Assembly (NCBI RefSeq): GCF_018986435.1
Contig: NZ_JAHMIN010000007.1
Location: forward strand, 27,230 to 91,229
Source: Hahella sp. HN01
GTDB taxonomy: Bacteria > Pseudomonadota > Gammaproteobacteria > Pseudomonadales > Oleiphilaceae
Direction: 5' to 3'
Length of the DNA stretch: 64,000 bases
Below are positions 1 through 9,076 of the stretch, piece by piece; within the stretch, counting starts at the first letter, position 1; each line of letters opens with the position of its first letter. The notes below the pieces were generated by a model. The model worked only from the letters and a program-made list of their open reading frames with translations, had not been told where the DNA came from and searched no databases. The translations under genes were made by a program, and so were the position numbers.

Positions 1-1236
1 CAGTTGCCCGGCATGGATGGCTTTGAAGTATGCCGCAGGCTTAAAAGCAACGCGAATACCCGGCATATTCCCGTCATTTTTCTGACTGCGAAAAATGACG
101 TGGACGACATGGTCAACGGCTACAAACAAGGCGCCGTGGACTATGTCATCAAACCGTTTAATTGGTTCGAACTCATCGCCAAGGTCAACACGCAGTTGGT
201 GTTGCGGGAAATGAAGTCGGAACTGCGCAACGCCCAGGAGCGGGAAGAATTATTCCTGCGCCAGATTCAGCTGTCTTTGGAAGAAACTGAGCTGACTCTG
301 GGAGGCGGCAGACCGCAGACCAAGCAGCGTGTTCTTATCGTGGACGACTCCGTCAGTAATATTGAGACTCTGGCGAGCATGCTGGGGGACGAGTATGAGC
401 TGTTCTTTGCGGTCAATGGCGAGCAGGCCAAGCAGATCGCCCGTGAGGCGCATCCGCATCTGATCATGTTGGATGTGGTGCTGCCGGATACGGATGGCTA
501 TCAGGTCTGTAAACAGCTGAAGCGTGAACCGGAAACCCGCGATATCCCCATCGTGTTCGTCACCTCGCGGGACTCTGCGGAAGACGAGACGCGCGGCCTG
601 GAAGCCGGCGCCATCGATTACATTATCAAACCTTACAGCCACTCTATCGTCAAAGCGCGAACGCGTAATTTGCTGGAACTGGTGCGCAACCGGGACTTGT
701 TAAAGAAGCTGACCTTGACCGACGCGCTTACTGGCGTGCCAAACCGGCGCAATTTCCAGGAAGTCTACCGTCGCGAATGGTTCCGCGCCTGCCGGGCGCG
801 AGAGCCGTTATCATTGATCATGATCGATATTGATAACTTCAAGCGATTCAATGACTTCTATGGTCACCCCGCCGGCGACGCCTGCCTGCAGAAAGTGGCG
901 AAGATGATTTACCAGGTGCGCAAGCGCAACACGGACTTTGTCGCCCGCCTGGGTGGGGAAGAGTTCGTGGTCATTCTGCCAGACACGGATGCGGAAGGCG
1001 GTCAGCGATTCGCTGACGCCATGTTGAACGCCGTGCACAAACTGGCGATCGCCCATGAACATAACGATGGCAAGAAGATCGTCACCATCAGCGCCGGGCT
1101 GGTGACATGCTATCCCGGCCCACACATCAGTCGCGAAAATCTGCTGTCCACCGCCGACGAATGCCTGTATCAGGCCAAGAAGGAAGGGCGTAACCGGGTA
1201 TGCAGTCGCATGGAGCCGCCGGACGACCCGGCGTAA
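1..1236 (+). CDS. Response regulator diguanylate cyclase, REC-REC-GGDEF (5' partial)
   Basis: The frame is open across the left edge, so the true start and the phosphoacceptor Asp of the first receiver domain lie outside the window. Counting residues from codon 2 (TTG at 4), the rest of receiver 1 spans about 1-65 and includes the conserved KPF lysine. Receiver 2 spans about 108-230, with DD at 114-115, the phosphoacceptor Asp at 157 and the KPY lysine at 209. The GGDEF domain follows with an intact GGEEF motif (317-321) and an RxxD inhibitory site just before it (308-311). The protein should make cyclic di-GMP under phosphorylation control and be product-inhibited, like PleD-type proteins. 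It is cytosolic with no membrane segment visible. The cognate kinase is probably upstream, outside the window. Confidence 0.93.
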   Translation, partial: QLPGMDGFEVCRRLKSNANTRHIPVIFLTAKNDVDDMVNGYKQGAVDYVIKPFNWFELIAKVNTQLVLREMKSELRNAQEREELFLRQIQLSLEETELTLGGGRPQTKQRVLIVDDSVSNIETLASMLGDEYELFFAVNGEQAKQIAREAHPHLIMLDVVLPDTDGYQVCKQLKREPETRDIPIVFVTSRDSAEDETRGLEAGAIDYIIKPYSHSIVKARTRNLLELVRNRDLLKKLTLTDALTGVPNRRNFQEVYRREWFRACRAREPLSLIMIDIDNFKRFNDFYGHPAGDACLQKVAKMIYQVRKRNTDFVARLGGEEFVVILPDTDAEGGQRFADAMLNAVHKLAIAHEHNDGKKIVTISAGLVTCYPGPHISRENLLSTADECLYQAKKEGRNRVCSRMEPPDDPA

Positions 1237-1289
1237 ACTCCACGTCTTAGATTACTTTCAGGCGCATTTTCTAACGAGAGGCCCCGCGG

Positions 1290-1637
1290 TCATTTGATGC
1301 GGATATTGCCTTGCTCTGACTGCTTGAAAATGGTGTAGGGCAGGGACAACGTATCGAGCACGCCTGATACGACCAAATCCACTACTAACATGTGCGCTTC
1401 TCCATCCGTCGCCTGCCAGGTGTGAATGGGGGCGGGTGCGCCATGCAGGCGGCACAGGTCATAGGCGACGCCGCTGTAGACCCGGGGAATGGATTCACAA
1501 TGAGTGCCTATTTCGTTGAGGTTGCGCGCGGCGACGTCATCGCCGCGCATGACAGTGTTTACTGTGCCACAGCCGGTAAAAGCCGTGACGGAGACAGCCG
1601 CGAGGCTGCCCAGAATGGCGGTTTTTAATATATTCAT
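1290..1637 (-). CDS. YceK/YidQ-like lipoprotein
   Basis: A 115-residue protein with a lipoprotein signal peptide: hydrophobic stretch followed by a lipobox ending at Cys 23 (FTGC). The mature part has the features of the YceK/YidQ family: the GC-G-T start, an RVYSG segment and a C-terminal D-LxLPYT segment. These are small envelope lipoproteins of unknown function. The gene stands alone, divergent from the DUF2157 cassette and convergent with the diguanylate cyclase. The family call comes from motif memory; function cannot be stated. Confidence 0.8.
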   Translation of the reverse strand: MNILKTAILGSLAAVSVTAFTGCGTVNTVMRGDDVAARNLNEIGTHCESIPRVYSGVAYDLCRLHGAPAPIHTWQATDGEAHMLVVDLVVSGVLDTLSLPYTIFKQSEQGNIRIK

Positions 1638-1731
1638 TGTTGGCGGATTAACTGCTGTATTTGTTGTTTAGTTATTGTTTTTCTTTATCTATTTTTATGA
1701 GTCGGCGCGATGTCGACGAAGAAAAATTCTA

Positions 1732-1753
1732 GCCAAAAGATCAGCCTTTTGGC
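1732..1753. repeat. 8-bp inverted repeat between divergent genes
   Basis: GCCAAAAG and CTTTTGGC form a perfect 8-bp inverted repeat with a 6-base spacer, in the 219-base gap between the YceK-like lipoprotein and the DUF2157 gene. There is no U-tract on either side, so it looks more like an operator or a mRNA hairpin than a terminator. Confidence 0.4.
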
Positions 1754-1856
1754 GTGAACTTCATCAACATTGTCAACCGGACTTGGTTATAGAAAAGTAT
1801 TCTAATAAGCGAGTCTGGGATAGACTACCGTCTAATGACCCTATGAAAATCCGCCT

Positions 1857-2942
1857 ATGCAGACGAACCAGAATTTACCTCCTTCCACCGCAAAAGAAGC
1901 CGCCGAGCTGCCTCTCTCCCGCGCCTTGATATTTTGTCTCGCCAATGAGTTGCAATGGGATCAGACGACTCTGGATCGCGCGTTGGACCATGCCGGTTAT
2001 CAGACCTCTCGCCCGGATTGGCTCGCCAGATGCCGCCTGTTTTTTATGTTGTGCGGCGCTGCGTTGATATTGGCCGGCGTCGCCGCATTCTTTGCCTTCA
2101 ACTGGCAGGATCTGCACAAATTCGCCAAATTCGCTTTGATCCAGACGGGTGTCGTAGCAGGAGCCTGGGGCGCCTGGCGTAAAGGGCTGGATAGCATCGT
2201 CGGGCGTTGCTGCCTGTTCGCCGCTGCGTTTTTGACGGGCGTTCATTTGGCGGTGTATGGACAGATCTATCAGACTGGCGCAGATCCATACGGACTCTTT
2301 GTCGCCTGGGGCGTTCTCGTGGCGGCCTGGGTGGCGATTGGACGACAGCCAGGCTTATGGATGCTGGCGGCGGTGCTGGCCAATCTTGCCCTGATTCTTT
2401 ATTGGACGCAGATGCTTTATCCCCACTCAAGCTGGAGCGAAGACTTTGGCGGACCATTGCTGATGCTTGGGCAAATGGTGTGGGATCAAGGGCTGGCGCT
2501 GGCGCTCTTGTTGCTGAATGGCCTGGTGCTGGTCGCATGGGAATATAGCGCCGAACGCGGCGTGTCCTGGATGCGGGGACGCTGGTTTCCCAGGGTTATT
2601 GGTACGGGCGTATTGGCGTTAATGGCCTGCGCCAGCTTGTCCGTCATTTTTGATGGGTGGCAGCATGGCGGACGCCTCGCTCCATTAACGCCTGTAGGTT
2701 TCATTGTGGTAGTGGGCGGTTGCCTTTGGTTTTATCAGCGTCGCAAGCCTGATTTGCTAATTCTGGCGGAATGCGCCTTAGCTATCATTTTGGTGTTGAA
2801 CTCTCTGATAGCAAGACTCTGGGCGGATTCATTCGAGTTCGCGTTGTTCATGGCGTTGCTGGTGATCGGGCAAACCGCCTTCGCCGCACTCTGGTTGCGT
2901 GAGCTGGCGCGTAAGATTCGGAAGGGAGCTTCCCATGAGTAA
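1857..2942 (+). CDS. DUF2157 membrane protein
   Basis: A 361-residue protein with a cytosolic N-terminal region of about 60 residues followed by about nine or ten hydrophobic helices. The N-terminal part (short helices ending in an RCRLFF junction) and the first membrane segments match the DUF2157 family. It is the first gene of a three-gene cassette: the next start codon lies inside its last codons (ATGAGTAA overlap), showing translational coupling with the DUF4401 gene. Function of the family is not established; conserved linkage of these three families suggests a membrane complex. Confidence 0.85.
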   Translation: MQTNQNLPPSTAKEAAELPLSRALIFCLANELQWDQTTLDRALDHAGYQTSRPDWLARCRLFFMLCGAALILAGVAAFFAFNWQDLHKFAKFALIQTGVVAGAWGAWRKGLDSIVGRCCLFAAAFLTGVHLAVYGQIYQTGADPYGLFVAWGVLVAAWVAIGRQPGLWMLAAVLANLALILYWTQMLYPHSSWSEDFGGPLLMLGQMVWDQGLALALLLLNGLVLVAWEYSAERGVSWMRGRWFPRVIGTGVLALMACASLSVIFDGWQHGGRLAPLTPVGFIVVVGGCLWFYQRRKPDLLILAECALAIILVLNSLIARLWADSFEFALFMALLVIGQTAFAALWLRELARKIRKGASHE

Positions 2943-4032
2943 CGATAAATTAACCCTGGCGCAGCTCCTGGAGCGCATGCGGGCGGAGAATCCCGCGATT
3001 ACTGCAGCATCGGAGTTACCTGCTCCGTTACAGCAACGGCTGTTGCAGTTTGAGGAGCAGCCCTGGTTCATCAAGGCGCTGGTGGGGTTTGGCGCCTGGT
3101 TGGGCAGTTGGCTGTTTATCGCCTTCGCATTAGGCGTTAGCTTGATGGCTTCTGATGGGGGCTATGTCGCCCTGGGGTTGATTTTCATCGTTGGCGCTAC
3201 TGTTCTGAGTCGTTTAGTGGATCACCTGTTCGTTAACCAAGTGGCGTTGGCGACCAGCATGGCTGGCCAGCTTATGCTGGGCTTTGGTCTGGAAGAGATG
3301 GATCTGGTTGACGATGTGGAAGGCATACTGGCGACGCTGATCATGCTTAATCTGGCGTTGATTCTGCTGTTCGCAGACCGTGCGCATCGCTTTTTGTCCG
3401 TACTTTTTATCTGCATCGCGACAGCCATACTGCTTTATATCCACAAGCAACAGGCGCTGATACCTGTAGCGCCGCCTCTGTTGGCGGCGGGATTCGCTTG
3501 GCTGACCCTGAATGACTCGCAAAGCGGGTTACGCCGATACGAAGCTCTGACGTCCCCTCTCGCGGCGGGCATGATCGTCGCTGCGTTAGTATGGTCGTTA
3601 TTGTCGACGGTTTATGTGCTGCCGGATCTGCTGGATGATTTTGTGTTTTACCCCAACCCCTGGATTTCCACCTTGGGAATAGCGGCGGTTTTAATCTGGT
3701 CGATATGGCGGGTGTTGTTTCCTGTCTTTGGCGAAGACAAACGTGCGCCAGCAATCCTGATCGCGACGGTGCTGATTACTGCGGTAACCGCGCATAACGC
3801 ACCAGGGTTGATGGTCGCGTCTCTGGCTCTGGTGGTGGGCGTCGCGCAATGTCGCACGTTTTATATCGGTCTGGGCGTCGTGTTTTTGTCCGTGTTTCTG
3901 ACGGCCTACTTCTACGGAATCGAAATCAGCCTGTTGGCGAAGTCAATCAGTCTGGTTGCGACAGGCGCAGTCCTGATTGGCGTGCGCAAATTGCTGGATC
4001 GCATTGGCGTTGAAGAGGGGGCCAGATCATGA
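2935..4032 (+). CDS. DUF4401 membrane protein
   Basis: A 365-residue polytopic membrane protein. The ATG at 2935 is preferred over the upstream GTG at 2899 because a good ribosome site (GAAGGGAG) precedes it and it overlaps the stop of the DUF2157 gene. A cytosolic N-terminus of about 45 residues carries an FEEQPWF-KALVGFGAW-type junction typical of DUF4401, followed by about nine or ten helices. Its stop overlaps the start of the next gene (ATGA), so all three genes of the cassette are coupled. No enzymatic motif is visible. Confidence 0.85.
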   Translation: MSNDKLTLAQLLERMRAENPAITAASELPAPLQQRLLQFEEQPWFIKALVGFGAWLGSWLFIAFALGVSLMASDGGYVALGLIFIVGATVLSRLVDHLFVNQVALATSMAGQLMLGFGLEEMDLVDDVEGILATLIMLNLALILLFADRAHRFLSVLFICIATAILLYIHKQQALIPVAPPLLAAGFAWLTLNDSQSGLRRYEALTSPLAAGMIVAALVWSLLSTVYVLPDLLDDFVFYPNPWISTLGIAAVLIWSIWRVLFPVFGEDKRAPAILIATVLITAVTAHNAPGLMVASLALVVGVAQCRTFYIGLGVVFLSVFLTAYFYGIEISLLAKSISLVATGAVLIGVRKLLDRIGVEEGARS

Positions 4033-4556
4033 CCGAGATGATGCGCAGACGAATTCTCTGGGGCGGCCTGACGCTGGTCCTACTGGTATGCAACGGGCTG
4101 ATCATCGCCAAAGAAAGACTGCTGGCTAGCGGTGAAACCGTGCTGCTGGAACTTGCTCCTCGCGATCCCCGCTCGATTATGCAGGGAGACTATATGCGCC
4201 TGCGTTATTCGCTGATCCGGCAAATCGACAATGCGCTGGGGGATCAGGAAGACGTTGTGACGGCGGACGGCTATGTGATTGCTACGCTGGATGAGGATAA
4301 CGTCGCCCGCTTTCAACGCCTGGCGCAATCGGCGGATGAGGCTGGCTCATCCGAGGTGGCGCTGCTGTACCGGATCAGAGGCGGGCGGATCAACATTGCT
4401 TCGGACGCGTTTTTCTTTCAGGAAGGGTTTGGCGAGTTTTATGAAGCCGCTCGCTATGGAGAAGTGAGAGTGAGCGCAGGCGGCGACGTATTGCTGGTTG
4501 GGCTGCGGGACCGCGACAAGCGCTCCATGCAGCCGGCTTTGTCGGAAGCGGAGTAG
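4029..4556 (+). CDS. GDYXXLXY-domain membrane-anchored protein
   Basis: A 175-residue protein with one N-terminal membrane anchor (about 8-27) and a periplasmic domain carrying the family-defining GDYMRLRY motif (53-60). This is the third partner of DUF2157/DUF4401 cassettes. It starts inside the stop of the DUF4401 gene (ATGA). The stop codon lies one base from the stop of the convergent MFS gene, leaving no room for a terminator between them. Family function is unknown; a periplasmic partner of the two membrane proteins is an inference from linkage. Confidence 0.88.
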   Translation: MTEMMRRRILWGGLTLVLLVCNGLIIAKERLLASGETVLLELAPRDPRSIMQGDYMRLRYSLIRQIDNALGDQEDVVTADGYVIATLDEDNVARFQRLAQSADEAGSSEVALLYRIRGGRINIASDAFFFQEGFGEFYEAARYGEVRVSAGGDVLLVGLRDRDKRSMQPALSEAE

Positions 4557-4557
4557 G

Positions 4558-5859
4558 TTACGCCGCTTGTTCTTCTTCGCTGTTTTCCTCGTCCGTGATC
4601 TCTTCATGATCCGAACGCGGGTCGAATTCCGCCATCACCGGCGTATTCGGCGTAGTCAGCGTGTAAGCCTGGTGTTCTTCCAGGGGCACAGGCGTTCTGA
4701 CTCTCCGACGCCATAACAGGAACCCAACCAGGGCGAGGGAAACGGCGGCGAAGTAAGTGAAGATGCCCTTCGGTCCCATCATAGAAACAAAGGCCGGCTC
4801 CACCAGTGGTCCGGTCATCGCGCCGATGCTGTAAGCGATCAGTAGCCCCTGATTGGCGCTGATCACCTGCTCCGGCTGCAACTCATCGCAGGCGTGGCTG
4901 AGACTGATAGGATAAATAGAGAACGCGACGCCCCCCAACAGGAAGATCATCAGCGCCATCGTAGCGTTGCTGCCGCCGGCGCCATAGCTCATCAGGCTCA
5001 TGATGCTGCTGAGAATAGCCAGCGCCGCCGCCAGCGCTGTCAGCGTCAGACGACGGTCATAGCGGTCTGACGCGCGGCCCACCGGATATTGCAGCGCCAT
5101 GCCGCCGACGATCACCACCGCCATCAGGTTAGCGACCCAATCCAAATCATAGCCGGACTGGGTGAAGAATAACGGCAACAACCCGTACACCACACCCAAC
5201 ACCATTCCCGACATAAAGCTGCTCAATACGCCGGCTGGCGTAAGGCGAATCAGCTCCACCATGCTCAACGGATGCGGCTCGCCCATTTCCGGCATAGGCA
5301 CGCGAGTAAGAGAAAGCGGCACTACGGACAGTGAGGCGGCGATAGCGGCTAACGCGAAAGGAATCAACGTTAAAGGATCGATGTACTTAAGCAACAGCTG
5401 TCCACTCGCCAGCGAGGCGTAGAAGAGAATCATGTAGACCGCCATCACCTTGCCGCGGTTTTCGGAAGAGCTGGACACCAGCATCCATGATTCAATGACC
5501 ACTAACAGGCCGCCAGTGGCGAAACCGCCCAGCAGACGCAGAAAGGCCCAGGTGTAAGGCTCCACCACCAGTCCATACATGATGGCGACGCTGGCCAGCA
5601 TAGATGCGTACGCCGCGTAGGCGCGAATATGGCCGACCCGGATAATGAGTTTGGCGTTGACGAATGAACCGATCACCAGACCCGCGAAATACGCGGTGGA
5701 AATCATACCGATGGCGAAGGTGGAAACATTCTCCGCGGACATGCGCAGGGTCAGTAACGTGGTTAACAGGCCATGGCCGACAACAAAGATCAGCATGCTG
5801 AAGAGAGGAGGTATGACGCCAAGGGCGCCTGAACGGGGGGCTGACATGGTCAGACTCAT
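4558..5859 (-). CDS. MFS transporter, YcaD-like
   Basis: A 433-residue member of the major facilitator superfamily with twelve predicted helices and an acidic C-terminal tail rich in Glu and Asp. The segment after helix 2 (FVNAKLIIRVGHIRAY) and the repeated loop (YPVGRASDRYDRR) are the A-type motifs of the superfamily. The overall layout resembles the YcaD group of uncharacterised transporters. The ATG at 5859 is taken as start; a TTG 30 bases upstream and an ATG 12 bases downstream are alternatives, and none has a strong ribosome site. The substrate is unknown. The gene is convergent with the DUF4401 cassette. Confidence 0.83.
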   Translation of the reverse strand: MSLTMSAPRSGALGVIPPLFSMLIFVVGHGLLTTLLTLRMSAENVSTFAIGMISTAYFAGLVIGSFVNAKLIIRVGHIRAYAAYASMLASVAIMYGLVVEPYTWAFLRLLGGFATGGLLVVIESWMLVSSSSENRGKVMAVYMILFYASLASGQLLLKYIDPLTLIPFALAAIAASLSVVPLSLTRVPMPEMGEPHPLSMVELIRLTPAGVLSSFMSGMVLGVVYGLLPLFFTQSGYDLDWVANLMAVVIVGGMALQYPVGRASDRYDRRLTLTALAAALAILSSIMSLMSYGAGGSNATMALMIFLLGGVAFSIYPISLSHACDELQPEQVISANQGLLIAYSIGAMTGPLVEPAFVSMMGPKGIFTYFAAVSLALVGFLLWRRRVRTPVPLEEHQAYTLTTPNTPVMAEFDPRSDHEEITDEENSEEEQAA

Positions 5860-6178
5860 AGTGGAAACGAACTCACTTTGGTAAAACAAGAGACATGCGC
5901 ATTTTTCTGGGGACTATAGTGTATGCAGTTATTTATTCAAGTGAGTGAGGGTACGTGAAGATACCTGTAACGGCGGTCTTCTTCGGCGAAGAGGTGTGGC
6001 GGGTTTGGTATATCCTATTGTTTTATATATAAATATCTATTTGATTACTTTTGTGTAGAAATTGTAATTGGCGAATTGTTGGCCGATTAGGTTAATCGAT
6101 ATACGCAGTGGCGCGAGGGATTGGAGAAGGGATAGCAGTGGTTGAAAAAAGGGCGCCTAAAGGCGCCCAAGGCAGGGA
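5860..6178. other. Intergenic region between MFS and chitinase genes
   Basis: About 320 bases without a supported gene. It holds the presumed MFS promoter region, an AT-rich stretch around 6020-6060 and, at its end, the chitinase terminator hairpin. Nothing else was recognised. Confidence 0.5.
6143..6168 (-). terminator. Intrinsic terminator after the chitinase gene
   Basis: GGGCGCCT and AGGCGCCC form an 8-bp stem with a very short loop, followed on the minus strand by a run of six U. It lies about 10 bases after the chitinase stop codon. Confidence 0.85.
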
Positions 6179-8458
6179 CTATAAACCGTTGAGGAACGGC
6201 TTATGGTTCTTCAGATATTCGTTATTGTTGACGCGATCCCAGTTGATGGACCAGGTCATCAGGCCTTTGAAGCCCGGATAACCATCAGGATTCTGCAACT
6301 GGTAAGTTCCGCCGAAAGATTGCCCTTTCACCAGATAATTCACCGCTTGATGCACGACCGAGGGCGAGGTGTAGCCGCTGCCTGCGGCCGAAGCTGAGGC
6401 GGGCAGGCCAATCGCCACTTTTTCCGCTGGCAGAGGCGGGAAGCGGTTGTTGGCATTGCCGCCTACAGGGAAACCAGCCAACAGCATTTCCGCCATGGCG
6501 ACGTGGAAGTCGGCGGTGCTGACGCTGTAGCACTTGCCGTCCAGCCCGAGCATGCAGCCGGAGTTATAGTGCTGCACATGAATGAAGCTGAGTTCATTGC
6601 GCAAGGCGTGAATGACCGGCAAGTAAGCGCCCGAGCCGCCGCCATAAGCGCTGAAGCCGCCCTGAACATAGTAGGTTTCCGGCGCCATGGTCAGCATCAG
6701 GTTGCTGCCGAAATTGCCGATGATGCGCTTGCTGGCGGAGATCAGATGCGTCAGTACCGGAGATTTCGGATTTTTGAAGTCGGTGTCGCCAGCATCCAGA
6801 GACAAGGAACTGCCCTCCAGATCGATATCGAATCCGTCGAAGCCGTATTCGCGAATCAGCGCCGTCATGCTGTCGACGAATTCCTGCTCAGCGTTGGCGT
6901 CCGTCAGCTTCACTACGGCTTCCGCGCCGCCGATGGAGATAATGACTTTCTGACCGCGGGCCTGTACGGCGGCGATATCCGCTTTCATCTGCGCCGGTGA
7001 AATCTGGAACGGAGAGAATTCCATGTCGGAATGGCTGCCCAGCTTGGGCGTGGCGAAGGCGACATCAATCACATCCCAGTCCGCTGAGACATCCGGCAGT
7101 CTGACGAAGCCGGAGCCATTGTCGAAGTTGTGCCAGTAACCGACGATAACGCGATCAGACGTCTTGCCGCCAAGCACAGTCACCAGGATGGGAGCGGAAG
7201 TGGCGTCGTAGCCATCCTTGTCAGTGGCTGTGACGGTCAGCTGGTATTGGCCTTCCGCCGTAGGCGTCCAGTTACTTTGATAGGGCGCGCTGGCGTCTGA
7301 GGAAATAGAGGTTCCGTTAACAAAGAACTCCACCTTGGCGATATCTCCGTTGATGGAGCTGGCGCTGGCGCTAATGCTGACGCTGGCGCCAAGCGTGACT
7401 CGCGCATTGTTTTGCGGTGAAGTGATGGCGGTGGCGACGGCTTCGTCGCTGACGGTAATGGTGATGCTGTCGGAGGTAGTGGACTTGCCCCCATCGTCTT
7501 TAGCCACGGCGGTCAACGTATGTTGTCCGACAGGCGCGTTCAGCCACTCATAGGCGTAAGGCGTGTTTACCGTGCTGCCCAGCAGGTTTGAACCGTCGTA
7601 GAAAGAGACTTCCGTGACCACGCCGTCGCTATCGGAGGCGCTCGCCTGCAGATTTATGGCCGTTCCGGAGAGGATAATTGCGCCGTCTGCAGGATTGCTC
7701 AGGGAGACCGTCGGAGCGGCGTTGCCGTCGCTGCATACGCCAAGATCGCCCCAGGCTTGTTCCCAGTAGAGCCCTTTACCTGGTTCGTACGCCCAGGCGG
7801 CGCTGGAGGAGCACCATCCGCCGACCTTACACTCGTAAACCCGACCCAGATTTTGCACTTGGTCGCCATTGGCATATGTCGTTCCCGCGGCGTATTGCGG
7901 GGCGTCACAGTCCGAAGAGGGCGGTTGTGTGTCGTCATCAGAGACATTAATGGAAACGGTTGCGGATTCGCCCTGTGCGGAACGGTCATCGGTAGCGACG
8001 ACTTTCAGGGTATGCGCGCCAGCGGTGGCGGTCCAGGTGGCCGCATATGGCGCGGTGGCGTCCTGGGCGATTTGTGCGCCGTCTACGAAGAAGGCGACGT
8101 TGGATACTGAGCCGTCTGCATCGGTGGCTTCTGCGTTAATCGCCACCGTCGCTCCAACTTTGAATGTTTGCCCTGCGCCGGGTGAAGTCAGTTTGGCGGT
8201 GGGGCGTTGATTGCCGCCGGCGCCATCACAGGCTCCTTCCGCTTTCCATTCCTGCCATTGTCCGGAATGGGCTTCCGGGTCTGCGCCCTGGTTCCACCAG
8301 TTAGCGGTGTAGGCGTTTTGCTTGTGTTGGATTGTTTTGCCGCCGACATAGACGGCGGCGGCGTCCCAGCTGCTCAGTCCTGCGCAGTCATAGGCCATTG
8401 CCGGCCCGGCTGCGATAAGCGCGGCGATAGCCGTCGCTTTAAGTCCCTGCTTAATCAT
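6179..8458 (-). CDS. Secreted multi-domain GH18 chitinase
   Basis: A 759-residue exported enzyme that should hydrolyse chitin outside the cell. Domains in order: signal peptide (1-22, cleavage after AMA); a CBM5/12-type chitin-binding module (about 24-77, with SSWD, Y and WW residues); a bacterial Ig-like domain (about 85-173); a second Cys-rich Trp-rich CBM5/12-like module (about 183-243); two more Ig-like domains (about 247-337 and 342-429); and a C-terminal GH18 catalytic barrel (about 435-755). The barrel has the family signature DGFDIDLE at 541-548, with catalytic Glu 548, and the preceding SIGG strand. It resembles ChiC/ChiD-type marine chitinases. It stands alone, has its own terminator, and is preceded by a 618-base untranslated region with hairpins. 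Confidence 0.95.
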   Translation of the reverse strand: MIKQGLKATAIAALIAAGPAMAYDCAGLSSWDAAAVYVGGKTIQHKQNAYTANWWNQGADPEAHSGQWQEWKAEGACDGAGGNQRPTAKLTSPGAGQTFKVGATVAINAEATDADGSVSNVAFFVDGAQIAQDATAPYAATWTATAGAHTLKVVATDDRSAQGESATVSINVSDDDTQPPSSDCDAPQYAAGTTYANGDQVQNLGRVYECKVGGWCSSSAAWAYEPGKGLYWEQAWGDLGVCSDGNAAPTVSLSNPADGAIILSGTAINLQASASDSDGVVTEVSFYDGSNLLGSTVNTPYAYEWLNAPVGQHTLTAVAKDDGGKSTTSDSITITVSDEAVATAITSPQNNARVTLGASVSISASASSINGDIAKVEFFVNGTSISSDASAPYQSNWTPTAEGQYQLTVTATDKDGYDATSAPILVTVLGGKTSDRVIVGYWHNFDNGSGFVRLPDVSADWDVIDVAFATPKLGSHSDMEFSPFQISPAQMKADIAAVQARGQKVIISIGGAEAVVKLTDANAEQEFVDSMTALIREYGFDGFDIDLEGSSLSLDAGDTDFKNPKSPVLTHLISASKRIIGNFGSNLMLTMAPETYYVQGGFSAYGGGSGAYLPVIHALRNELSFIHVQHYNSGCMLGLDGKCYSVSTADFHVAMAEMLLAGFPVGGNANNRFPPLPAEKVAIGLPASASAAGSGYTSPSVVHQAVNYLVKGQSFGGTYQLQNPDGYPGFKGLMTWSINWDRVNNNEYLKNHKPFLNGL

Positions 8459-9076
8459 TGGCGATACCTTATGTAATTGTCAGGTTTAAAAGGCCGACGC
8501 GCTCACTGCGCGCGTCGGAATCTCCCGAGGAAGCTTTACGCCGGAGGGGCTGGAGCCGAGTTCACAACTTCGACATAGCCAATGCTGTATTAGCGCGCCA
8601 GCAGCCATGACGGACGGAAGACGGCGCCTGTCATGTCGCCCCCGGTAATTCGTCGCAACGAGAGTGTTTGCTGGTGCTTAATTAAGTAACGCCTTTGTCC
8701 GTGGTCATTCAGACGGGACAAGACGTTGAAGTGGAATCGTTTTCATTATGTGTGCGAAATACTCTAGCTTTCCTTCGAAATATTGCAAACCCCCATTTGG
8801 ACTACATCCGGTGATTTGGGAGATAACTGAAACGCCTGATAACGATGCTTTGGCGGGGCTTATTCTCAAGAGGCCATTGCTTTCTCTGGAAAGCGTTTTC
8901 AACGCTAACCGTCGGGTCTGGGTGTCGAGAAGAGACTTGAAATGGAACTAATGCATCGGGGCGTCCAGGGAACTGATTGTCTTAAGCGGACTCTAAACCG
9001 TCAGACTTTGGTTTTATTCAATGACCAGAGGCTGTCGTCTTGATGTCTACAGCCCCTGAAGCGCGAGGAGTGAAAA
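8459..9076. other. Long intergenic region upstream of the chitinase
   Basis: 618 bases without a supported gene, between divergent chitinase and DUF1223 genes. On the chitinase strand it can fold: a GC-rich hairpin (8494-8518) close to the start codon, and a 6-bp pair CGACAT/ATGTCG (8571-8576 with 8633-8638) enclosing smaller GCTG/CAGC and GGCGCC elements. There is a CTTAATTAAG palindrome near 8680 and an imperfect repeat TTTGTCCGT/ACGGGACAA near 8694-8720. Short open frames at 8705-8951 have no ribosome site and no recognisable protein. Confidence 0.5.
8494..8518 (-). promoter_or_regulatory. Hairpin in the chitinase 5' leader
   Basis: CCGACGCG and CGCGTCGG form a perfect 8-bp stem ending about 36 bases before the chitinase start codon. 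On the chitinase strand it is followed by CCTTTTAAA, which resembles a weak terminator, so it could act as an attenuator or a mRNA stability element. Inference only. Confidence 0.45.

Noticed and set aside
8520..8640. Cyclic di-GMP (GEMM) riboswitch upstream of the chitinase
   Set aside because: Only a loose GGCGTAAAGC similarity was found; the GACGCAAAGCC core and the paired upstream arm are absent.
8748..8951. A 67-codon open frame between chitinase and DUF1223
   Set aside because: No ribosome site, no recognised domain, and an equally long frame exists on the other strand over the same bases.
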